Below, in pieces: positions 24,109 through 30,409 of a stretch of DNA of 41,934 nt. Source of the DNA: a virus; the IMG/VR virus record IMGVR_UViG_3300004773_000008, positions 1 to 41,934 of that record; one strand, given 5' to 3'. The translations under genes and the position numbers were made by a program. The notes under the pieces were generated by a model. The model searched no databases and had not been told where the DNA came from. It saw only the letters and a list, made by a program, of their open reading frames with translations. How positions within the stretch are numbered: the first letter of the stretch is position 1; each line of letters starts with the position of its first letter.

Positions 24109-25035
24109 ATGCCAAGCCTCGCCCTGAAGGCTAGTATAAATTTTCCGTTTGTTGGGCCAAGTGGCCCTGTTTATCCTTGGGTTGATCCCGATGGTCAGGA
24201 TTGGTACAACCGAGTTGTTTCTGCTGGCGGCTCAATAACAATCGCCAACCAAGCCGCATTTGATGCAGCGTTTCAATCTTTGAAGTCCACCAATGGAAAT
24301 GATGGCGTTTCCTTGTGGTCTCATGTCAGCCAAGGGTATTGGTTCATCGGTCAGGAATCATTGACTAATGGCTTAATGGTTCCGTTTTACCGATCAGATG
24401 TTTCTGGTGGATCTGCGGTTTGGGGGCAAAGTGCTACTAATAATAATTATAGCACATATACAAAAACAGGCGGATTAGTTGGAGATGGATTTACAACCTT
24501 TGTTGAAACTACTATTAATAATAATGATAACACAAACTGGCCTGTAAGTAGTGGTAGTATTGGAAGGATGGGTTATGTTTACATGGCTAATACAGGGGTG
24601 TCTGGAACTCAGAGAACATTCCATCCTTTTGGAAGCCAAAATACTTCTAGGGCATTTGATTGCCAGTTAAGTCATAATGGAGTTCCTCTAAATATATCTT
24701 ATAGAATTTCAAATAATTCCCCATCACAAACAATTGGAACACTTATTGCTGCAGTATGGCAAGATGGAGGATGGGGTATCGCATCAAACCAACAGGCAAC
24801 AAGCAGACAAATTGTTATTTGCGGAACAGGAAAAAGTTATACGATTCCGTTGAGTACGCCATCTTCCACTTCATTAACTAACTCACTAATGAAGATTGGT
24901 AGAGCTGGAACCTCCATTTCTGAATGCAATATAAAATGTGCTATTTTTGGTTCTAGGTGGAATTACACTTCAAACCCAAACGCATTTTCTCTTATTGACG
25001 GCATCGTAAACACGCTTGTTGCATCTCTTACATAA
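24109..25035 (+). CDS. Probable receptor-binding or fibre tip protein
   Basis: A 308-residue protein, beta-rich with many Asn, Ser, Gly and Trp. The first ~55 residues (YPWVDPDGQDWYNRVVSAGG) are a short segment found before tip domains. The remainder resembles a lectin-like sandwich (FVETTINNNDNTNWPV, GYVYMANTG, TFHPFGSQNTSR). No enzymatic residues stand out. It starts 2 bases after the module protein. Host sugar binding is inferred. Confidence 0.55.
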   Translation: MPSLALKASINFPFVGPSGPVYPWVDPDGQDWYNRVVSAGGSITIANQAAFDAAFQSLKSTNGNDGVSLWSHVSQGYWFIGQESLTNGLMVPFYRSDVSGGSAVWGQSATNNNYSTYTKTGGLVGDGFTTFVETTINNNDNTNWPVSSGSIGRMGYVYMANTGVSGTQRTFHPFGSQNTSRAFDCQLSHNGVPLNISYRISNNSPSQTIGTLIAAVWQDGGWGIASNQQATSRQIVICGTGKSYTIPLSTPSSTSLTNSLMKIGRAGTSISECNIKCAIFGSRWNYTSNPNAFSLIDGIVNTLVASLT

Positions 25036-25036
25036 A

Positions 25037-25276
25037 ATGAACTGGCTCATCGTAACTCCAGAACAAAAGGCCGAATTGGATGCCATTAATGATGTACATC
25101 CTTTTCAGAAATGTTCTCCAGGTGAAACGGCAGAAGGGGTTATGCTAACTACATCGGATAAGATCGGTTCTGAATATTGGGCAGATTGGCAAAATTGGCT
25201 ATTGTCGCTAACACTATTTCATGGACAACCAATCTGGCCTAATTCTACTGTAGAAGTAGAAACAACCACTCTGTAA
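25037..25276 (+). CDS. Small fibre-associated protein (79 aa)
   Basis: ATG 25037 follows the preceding stop by one base; an earlier in-frame ATG at 25016 overlaps that gene. It begins MNWLIVTPEQKAELDAINDV and is Trp-rich (YWADWQNWLLSL). The pattern resembles short proteins encoded after phage fibre genes. Function not known. Confidence 0.55.
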   Translation: MNWLIVTPEQKAELDAINDVHPFQKCSPGETAEGVMLTTSDKIGSEYWADWQNWLLSLTLFHGQPIWPNSTVEVETTTL

Positions 25277-25277
25277 T

Positions 25278-25457
25278 ATGAGCGATCACATTTCACAATC
25301 AGACGTAGGGCCAACTTCAGCTATTGTATCTCTTGTTTCACTTGTTATTAGTTTTTTTGATGTAACTCATGTGTGGCTTCAAAATCTAACTCTTCTTGTT
25401 TCCTTGTGTGCTGGTATTATTGCCATCTGTGCAGGTATTAAAAGACTATCAAAATGA
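25278..25457 (+). CDS. Holin-like small membrane protein (59 aa)
   Basis: ATG 25278 follows a TAA by one base. Two hydrophobic stretches (about 13-28 and 37-53) are separated by a short polar turn (DVTHVWLQN), and the end is basic (GIKRLSK). Size and plan match class II holins, which make the inner-membrane pore that lets endolysin out. Its stop overlaps the start of the spanin-like gene by ATGA. Confidence 0.6.
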   Translation: MSDHISQSDVGPTSAIVSLVSLVISFFDVTHVWLQNLTLLVSLCAGIIAICAGIKRLSK

Positions 25458-25816
25458 ACAAACTTCTTATTGTTTGTGCCTCCATGATTCTTATTGGATG
25501 CGCCCATAAGCAGGAGCATTTCACTCCACCATCCAGCGTTGCTATACAGCGTAATGTGGCTCGTATAGCCCCCCACATCAAGCCAGAAGGACAACATGCA
25601 TACATTGACCTCCAGAAGTCTTTGGACGATTACACGGCAAAGGTGGACGCACAGACGCAACTGCTAGCGAAAGCTCAGGAGGAGGCTTTATATTGGAGAC
25701 AGAAACAAATCAAAGCTCTGAGGGAACTCTGGATGTGGCGTGGAGTTACCATTTTGTCTATTGCCGCAGTATGTGCCTACATTGGTATTAAAACAGCATG
25801 GAAATTCCGTCCTTAA
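25454..25816 (+). CDS. Unimolecular spanin-like lipoprotein
   Basis: A 120-residue protein. The N-terminus MNKLLIVCASMILIGCAH is a lipoprotein signal with lipobox LIGC, so C16 would be lipidated. The middle (~46-92) is a charged coiled coil (DLQKSLDDYTAKVDAQTQLL). A hydrophobic segment at ~97-114 is followed by TAWKFRP, giving a C-terminal membrane anchor. An outer-membrane lipid at one end and an inner-membrane helix at the other is the plan of u-spanins such as phage T1 gp11, which fuse the two membranes in the last step of lysis. It sits between membrane genes just before the endolysin. Confidence 0.65.
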   Translation: MNKLLIVCASMILIGCAHKQEHFTPPSSVAIQRNVARIAPHIKPEGQHAYIDLQKSLDDYTAKVDAQTQLLAKAQEEALYWRQKQIKALRELWMWRGVTILSIAAVCAYIGIKTAWKFRP

Positions 25817-26127
25817 AGAAAATAGTATCACAAAGGCTTTTTATCAGCCTTATCGGTATTGCTCTTATTCAGATTAGTTGGAGGTGGGCTATTGCTCACT
25901 TGTACTCTCTACCTCACGAGGCATTGGCTGGGTTTGTCAGCATCACAACCAATACCCTCTACATTACTGGAGCTATTGTGATCTTCATGGTAACTGGAAG
26001 GTTGGTTTACGATTGGAAGGTGGGAACAAGTCAGATTCAAAATGTGGCATCTTCCGTTGAAACCATCAAAGAAGAGATTACTCAAAGAATTCAAAAACCA
26101 AAACATTTCGATGACGAGGCTATTTAA
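25798..26127 (+). CDS. Two-helix membrane protein, holin candidate (109 aa)
   Basis: Overlaps the spanin-like gene by 19 bases. Two membrane segments are visible (about 14-31 and 50-68). The C-terminal tail is amphipathic and soluble (NVASSVETIKEEITQRI). The position between spanin and endolysin suggests a holin or antiholin; it competes for this role with 25278-25457 and 26679-26927. Confidence 0.55.
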   Translation: MEIPSLKKIVSQRLFISLIGIALIQISWRWAIAHLYSLPHEALAGFVSITTNTLYITGAIVIFMVTGRLVYDWKVGTSQIQNVASSVETIKEEITQRIQKPKHFDDEAI

Positions 26128-26545
26128 GGATACGATCATACCTTGGGTCTTCAAATGGGAGGGAACAGTCTATGAAAATGATCCCAATGATGCAGGTGGA
26201 GCTACCAAGTATGGGATCGACCAGCGTTCTCATCCAAGTGTCAATATCAAGAACCTAACGGCTGAAGAGGCAACCGATATTTATTGGAGCGAGTACTGGA
26301 TCAAGTTCGCTTGCGATCATATGGATTGGCCTATGAATTTTATATTTTTTAATTGTTGTGTGAATTGCGGATTCTCAAGGGCGCATAAGATTTTAAAATT
26401 ATCTGGAGATAATGGATCGAAGTTCATCAAAGAGCAGGAAGCATTCTACAAGCGACTAGTAGATCAAAAGCCCTCAACAAAGATTTATTTAAAGGGCTGG
26501 TTGAACCGAACGAAGGATCTGAGGAAGGTTTGCGTGTTGTCTTGA
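26111..26545 (+). CDS. Endolysin, GH108-type muramidase
   Basis: A 144-residue protein from ATG 26111, overlapping the preceding gene by 17 bases. FKWEG (residues 14-18) holds the catalytic Glu E17, followed by YENDPNDAGGATKYGID (21-37), the signature of GH108 lysozymes. The end (KFIKEQEAFYKRLVDQKPS, KGWLNR) fits the small domain that usually follows. It cuts the glycan chain of peptidoglycan at lysis. There is no signal peptide, so release depends on a holin. Confidence 0.85.
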   Translation: MTRLFKDTIIPWVFKWEGTVYENDPNDAGGATKYGIDQRSHPSVNIKNLTAEEATDIYWSEYWIKFACDHMDWPMNFIFFNCCVNCGFSRAHKILKLSGDNGSKFIKEQEAFYKRLVDQKPSTKIYLKGWLNRTKDLRKVCVLS

Positions 26546-26678
26546 TCTTCAACAACAGGCTTCAGAAATGTCGGGCCTGTCGGCAGGGTAACAAACTTTG
26601 GGGGCAAATAGTCAAGCCTAAAAATAAAAAAAGATTTTCTCGACATTCATAACCCATGTGAATAAAACGCTTCTCGTT

Positions 26679-26927
26679 ATGACAACACCAAAAACACCAT
26701 CCACTAAAAAGAAGACCATCAAGCCAGCCTCTAAAACCATCACCGCCAATGAGGTTATTATGATGCGCCTAGAGGGGCAGACCAACTCAATCAATGAGCT
26801 ATATGACAATGTGGAGTTCCTGCACGGAGAGCTTGATATTGCCATTAAGATTATTGGCGGCATGGGACTTGCGGCACTCATGCTCGGAATCACCCTCGCT
26901 GTCATTGCAATTCTTCACTTATTCTAA
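26679..26927 (+). CDS. Tail-anchored small membrane protein (82 aa), holin candidate
   Basis: ATG 26679 is preferred; a GTG at 26658 in frame would add 7 residues. The Lys/Thr-rich start (MTTPKTPSTKKKTIK) is followed by an amphipathic helix and one C-terminal membrane helix (~60-80, GGMGLAALMLGITLAVIAIL). One C-terminal helix with a charged N-terminus also occurs in some holins. It is the second gene after the endolysin stop, with a 133-bp gap before it that holds only small hairpins. Confidence 0.5.
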   Translation: MTTPKTPSTKKKTIKPASKTITANEVIMMRLEGQTNSINELYDNVEFLHGELDIAIKIIGGMGLAALMLGITLAVIAILHLF

Positions 26928-27064
26928 TGAGCGATCAGACCAAAATGACAGACAAGGAAAAAATTGAATTTCTTCTTGCATCTCTTGAGGATCTTCGATC
27001 AACTCTTGACGAAGCAATCTCCTTCCTAGACGATACTGCCATTCAGATCGACGAGAGGGGATAG
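26927..27064 (+). CDS. Small acidic coiled-coil protein (45 aa)
   Basis: A TAATG overlap with the preceding gene starts MSDQTKMTDKEKIEFLLASL and ends IQIDERG. It is predicted to be one long acidic helix. Coupling supports that it is real. Function unknown. Confidence 0.55.
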   Translation: MSDQTKMTDKEKIEFLLASLEDLRSTLDEAISFLDDTAIQIDERG

Positions 27065-27084
27065 CCCACAACCAAAAAAACAAC

Positions 27085-27819
27085 ATGAAAACAGAAACCA
27101 CACCACACCAAGAATACTCACTGGCACTTGTTGCCGCTATTGGTGAGCTATCCAATGTCCCAAAGACTGCGGCTAATCCTTACTTCAAGTCGAAGTATGC
27201 ACCATTAGATGCAATCATTGACGCAACTCGTCCTATCCTACTCAAGCATGGATTGGCTATTAGCCAGACTCCATTGTTTATGGAGGGAACAGCAGGGGTT
27301 GAAACCACGATCATCCACAAGGGGGGGCACTCTACCACTACAACGCTACTACTCCCCCTCAAGGATCAGTCTCCTCAGGGAGTTGGTGGAGCAATCACCT
27401 ATGCTCGTCGTTACGCACTTGCAGCAGTTCTTGGTATTGCGTCTGAGGATGACGATGATGGAAATGTGTCGAGTGGCCTCCACAAGAAGGAGGAGGCTCG
27501 TCCAGCAGTTGCCAAGGTTATGGATAAGAATCCATCAGTGCGTCCAGCAGGTGCAGTTACTGGGATGTGGAGGGGAGTCCTTCCAACCAATACGAAGGTA
27601 GCTGCAAAGTCCAAGGAGGGCAGCCCTAAGGTTTGGACGCTGTATGCAGTCGAGTTTAACGACAACGGAAAGGTGATTGAGGCAATGACCTTTGACGAGA
27701 AGTTGTTTGATGCTGCTACTGAGTTTGGAAAGCAGGGTACTATCGTTGATGTTGGCATTGCCCCATCAAAGAAAGACCCAAGCAAGTTTGAACTCGTTAC
27801 TATTTCCCCCTCGGAGTAA
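27085..27819 (+). CDS. erf: ERF-family single-strand annealing protein
   Basis: A 244-residue protein. NPYFKSKYAPLDAI (31-44), HGLAISQ (55-61) and GGAITYARRYALAAVLGI with the acidic EDDDDG (101-126) are the core signatures of the ERF superfamily, which anneals complementary single strands and supports phage recombination and genome circularisation. The last ~110 residues are unlike ERF cores. It heads the early-type cluster that runs to the portal. Together with the RecB-like nuclease it could make concatemers for packaging. Confidence 0.88.
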   Translation: MKTETTPHQEYSLALVAAIGELSNVPKTAANPYFKSKYAPLDAIIDATRPILLKHGLAISQTPLFMEGTAGVETTIIHKGGHSTTTTLLLPLKDQSPQGVGGAITYARRYALAAVLGIASEDDDDGNVSSGLHKKEEARPAVAKVMDKNPSVRPAGAVTGMWRGVLPTNTKVAAKSKEGSPKVWTLYAVEFNDNGKVIEAMTFDEKLFDAATEFGKQGTIVDVGIAPSKKDPSKFELVTISPSE

Positions 27820-27833
27820 TGGGAATTGACTAA

Positions 27834-28586
27834 ATGAAAACTCCCCAAAAATTCCATATAGGAAAGAAGTCTATAAAATTTCTTAGCGTTGGTTGCAGTC
27901 ATGGCAAATACGCAGACCCAACCGCATTTGATGCAGTCATTAGGGCAAGAGAGGCATGGAAGCCACAGGAAGTTATCCATCTAGGTGATTGGGCTGATAC
28001 TGCAGCCATGAGAAAGGGGGCTGCAGGGAGTACTGATGAGTCTGAGCCTGTTCGTCCAGACATTGATGGAGGTCTTCAGTTTCTTAAAGATATTGGAGCT
28101 ACCATAGCCTTGGATGGAAATCATGAGGTAAGAATCCAATATCTTAAATCCAGCAATAATGCTATTACATCCTGTTGTGCTGAGTCAATTGATCAGCATA
28201 TTGATGAATACCTAGCTAAGATTAAATGCCGCAGGATTCCCTATACAGGCGTACACCAAAAATTTTTACTAGGAGATGTGACCTTCACACATGGTACGAT
28301 TTTTAACGAAAATAGTGCTAGGGATATGGCAGAGATGTACGGAGGAAAAGTAGTATTTGCACACACTCATCGAAGTCAAATGGCAGAAGGCAGGACGAGC
28401 AAGGAGAGTAGTGGATTCTGTGTTGGCACACTCACTCGTAAGGCAAGTATGGACTATGCCTCATACCGTAGGGCTACTCTTGGGTGGCGACAAGGGATGG
28501 TTATTGGAGAGGTGATCGGAAATGATTCTGCAGTTTGGTTATTGACTCGTGGGGAGTTTGACAAAGAATGGAGACTTCCTATATGA
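27834..28586 (+). CDS. Calcineurin-like metallophosphoesterase
   Basis: A 250-residue protein with the family motifs in order: GCSHG (20-24), HLGDWAD (49-55), DGNHE (94-98), FTHG (151-154) and AHTHR (176-180). These bind two metals and hydrolyse phosphoesters; targets include nucleic acid ends and nucleotides. The first motif normally reads D-x-H, but here Cys replaces Asp, which would change one metal site. It follows the ERF gene by 14 bases and overlaps the next by ATGA. A DNA-repair or nucleotide role is inferred. Confidence 0.85.
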   Translation: MKTPQKFHIGKKSIKFLSVGCSHGKYADPTAFDAVIRAREAWKPQEVIHLGDWADTAAMRKGAAGSTDESEPVRPDIDGGLQFLKDIGATIALDGNHEVRIQYLKSSNNAITSCCAESIDQHIDEYLAKIKCRRIPYTGVHQKFLLGDVTFTHGTIFNENSARDMAEMYGGKVVFAHTHRSQMAEGRTSKESSGFCVGTLTRKASMDYASYRRATLGWRQGMVIGEVIGNDSAVWLLTRGEFDKEWRLPI

Positions 28587-28819
28587 GCGCAAATCAATGG
28601 GCTGATGCTATTGCACGATCAATAGCTAATAAATCAGACAAGATTCCAGAGGGCTTTGAAACAGCAAAACAAATATCAGAACACATCGGGAAAAAATCAA
28701 CGCAAACAAAATTATACATAAAAGACCTTCTGATGCAGGGTAAGGTAGAAATGAAAAAATTTTACATTAAGAAAGAAACAGCAACAACTCTTGTTCCACA
28801 CTACAGACTAATAAAATGA
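28583..28819 (+). CDS. Small winged-helix-like protein (78 aa)
   Basis: The ATGA overlap sets the start at 28583. FETAKQISEHIGKKSTQTKL then IKDLLMQGKVEMKKFYI reads as helix-turn-helix plus wing, a small DNA-binding fold. It may regulate transcription of early or middle genes. No close family is recognised. Confidence 0.55.
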   Translation: MSANQWADAIARSIANKSDKIPEGFETAKQISEHIGKKSTQTKLYIKDLLMQGKVEMKKFYIKKETATTLVPHYRLIK

Positions 28820-29028
28820 CCAAATCAGATTTCTCTAAAGAATGTTATATTGAGCCGAACTTTACTTGGCTTGCGGGGCCATACGATACAACCATTAAAT
28901 CACACCAGCGTATGCTTAGGCGTGTTTTGAATGATATGATCAATGGCAACATTGAGCATCGTGTGGTTGAAGACAAGATGGGACGTTCTATGGTTGAACG
29001 CAGGGGCATGATTTTATCAAAAAAATGA
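28816..29028 (+). CDS. Hypothetical small protein (70 aa)
   Basis: Not recognised. ATGA overlap with the preceding gene. It begins MTKSDFSKECYIEPNFTWLA and is basic in its second half (VVEDKMGRSMVERRG). No membrane segment. Confidence 0.55.
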   Translation: MTKSDFSKECYIEPNFTWLAGPYDTTIKSHQRMLRRVLNDMINGNIEHRVVEDKMGRSMVERRGMILSKK

Positions 29029-29246
29029 ACGACCCAGTTAATAGCCCATCACACTACTTCTCCCCAACTGGTGGAGAGCTTGTAGATACCATTGCTCACC
29101 TTAATTACTTGAGGGCAAATGCAATCAAATACATCTTTCGTGCTGGCAAGAAATATCCAGAGAAGGAAATTGAAGATCTAAAGAAGGCTGTCTGGTGTTT
29201 AAACAAAGAACTCTCTATCATCGAATGTCAGCGACACAACAACTAA
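29025..29246 (+). CDS. DUF3310-like small protein (73 aa)
   Basis: The pattern DPVNSPSHY (3-11), ELVDTI (18-23) and NYLRANAIKYIFRAGKK (27-43), followed by EDLKKAVWCL, is the signature of DUF3310, sometimes labelled SaV-like or nucleotide-kinase-like in phages. Its function is not settled. ATGA overlap with the preceding gene; the family is typical of phage nucleotide and early gene clusters. Confidence 0.85.
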   Translation: MNDPVNSPSHYFSPTGGELVDTIAHLNYLRANAIKYIFRAGKKYPEKEIEDLKKAVWCLNKELSIIECQRHNN

Positions 29247-29305
29247 TAATTGGAGCCGTGTGTGCATCAGTATTTATGTATATCATGGTTTCATTTAGAC
29301 GATGA
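29225..29305 (+). CDS. Membrane micropeptide (26 aa)
   Basis: ATG 29225 lies inside the end of the DUF3310 gene and the stop overlaps the next start by ATGA. It encodes MSATQQLIIGAVCASVFMYI then MVSFRR, a single membrane helix with positive end. The double overlap supports a real gene, but the length is short. Confidence 0.4.
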   Translation: MSATQQLIIGAVCASVFMYIMVSFRR

Positions 29306-29580
29306 AATTCCAGAAAATTGGTAACATTAAGATTAATGGTGCTAATTGGAAGTATGGATATGGAAACACTGGATGCACAAATGGCAAAAAAAATGATGGC
29401 TTATGCGTATATGGCACAAGAAGCATTGTCATTAACCCAAAGTCAACGAGAACTCTTGAGGATGTCATTTGTCATGAAAGCCTTCACGCTAGGTTTCCCG
29501 ATCTATCAGAAGAGGCAGTCGATAATGCAGCAAACATTATTGGAGAAATTATCAACAAATTTAAAACACACAACGCATAA
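29302..29580 (+). CDS. Small metallopeptidase-like protein (HESLH)
   Basis: A 92-residue protein. RTLEDVICHESLHARFPDLS (50-69) holds H58-E59-x-x-H62 and is followed by EEAVDNAANIIGE, a pattern seen in short phage proteins with a zincin-like HExxH helix. The N-terminus is a small beta region with GTRSIVINP. The substrate is unknown and a third ligand is not clear, so it may be a non-catalytic metal-binding form. Confidence 0.7.
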   Translation: MKFQKIGNIKINGANWKYGYGNTGCTNGKKNDGLCVYGTRSIVINPKSTRTLEDVICHESLHARFPDLSEEAVDNAANIIGEIINKFKTHNA

Positions 29581-29583
29581 TTA

Positions 29584-29775
29584 ATGAAAACACTAGAAGA
29601 ACAATTTAAAGAGTGGTATGGAACTATTGGAATTAGAACATATTCAAATAATCATGGGTCTGCCAAAGGTCATGAGGATTATGCTAAAAACGCCTTCCGT
29701 GGTGGGTTTCATGCAGGATTAGAATACTTCAAACAAATACTTGAAAATGATAAGGCAGAAGCTAATCAAGACTGA
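29584..29775 (+). CDS. Hypothetical small protein (63 aa)
   Basis: Not recognised. It begins MKTLEEQFKEWYGTIGIRTY; YAKNAFRGGFHAGLEYF resembles a short motif (AFxxGFxAG) found in small phage proteins of unknown role. The next gene overlaps its 3' end by 29 bases. Confidence 0.55.
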   Translation: MKTLEEQFKEWYGTIGIRTYSNNHGSAKGHEDYAKNAFRGGFHAGLEYFKQILENDKAEANQD

Positions 29776-30409
29776 TTCAGTCCCTCCTAACCGCTATCGG
29801 TTTACTGTCCCAGAGACAGGGATGAAGATTGATGGTGAGTTGTCATGGGATAGCCTTTTATCCAGAGTTAAAGCTCATTATGTGGATAATGGAATTCCAC
29901 TGCCAAGTGATTGGGTTGAGCGTGTAGAGGATCAGTTATGTCGGCAGTTACCTCATGGGTGGTGCGTCTATACCGATGGAACTCCAGCTAAAGGAACTAG
30001 GCCGCTACTTTCCGCTGAAAGCATCATCAAGGGCATCACTTCACTATCAACTATGGCAATTGATGGAATGAAGGGGGAGGATGTGTTTGTTAGCCAAGAT
30101 GAGGCTAATAGAAGGGCTGAGATCTGCTCTCGTTGTTATAACAATATGACAACTAACTTTTGCGCTGGATGCGGTGTAATGCAAACAATTACAACCTTAG
30201 TTTCTAAAGTTAAGGGGAAACGAACAACCCCGCTGGATGCCAATCTTTATACCTGTGGCGTATGTGGTTGCAGAAATGAGGCAATTGTTCATGTAAAGAG
30301 AAAAGTGTTGCTCTCTGGCGAAAAATCCGAGACAACGGGGGATCGACCAGATTGGTGCTGGGTAAAAACAGAAGACTTAACACAAGCATCGGCATCACTT
30401 AAAATATGA
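29747..30409 (+). CDS. Zinc-ribbon protein upstream of portal (220 aa)
   Basis: ATG 29747 is chosen over a TTG at 29741. The N-terminal ~115 residues (PPNRYRFTVPETGMKIDGEL, DWVERVEDQLCRQLPHGW) resemble a protein often found before phage portals. The C-terminal part has Cys at 127, 130, 139, 142, 170, 173, 175 and 204 (CSRC, CAGC, CGVCGC, WCW), likely binding two metals. The last cluster echoes the small protein at 16555-16869. Its stop overlaps the portal start by ATGA, so they are co-translated; a packaging or head role is inferred. Confidence 0.6.
   Translation: MIRQKLIKTDSVPPNRYRFTVPETGMKIDGELSWDSLLSRVKAHYVDNGIPLPSDWVERVEDQLCRQLPHGWCVYTDGTPAKGTRPLLSAESIIKGITSLSTMAIDGMKGEDVFVSQDEANRRAEICSRCYNNMTTNFCAGCGVMQTITTLVSKVKGKRTTPLDANLYTCGVCGCRNEAIVHVKRKVLLSGEKSETTGDRPDWCWVKTEDLTQASASLKI

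Noticed and set aside
27411-27980. 189-codon open frame antisense to the ERF gene
   Set aside because: The opposite strand carries all ERF motifs and continues into the phosphoesterase gene.
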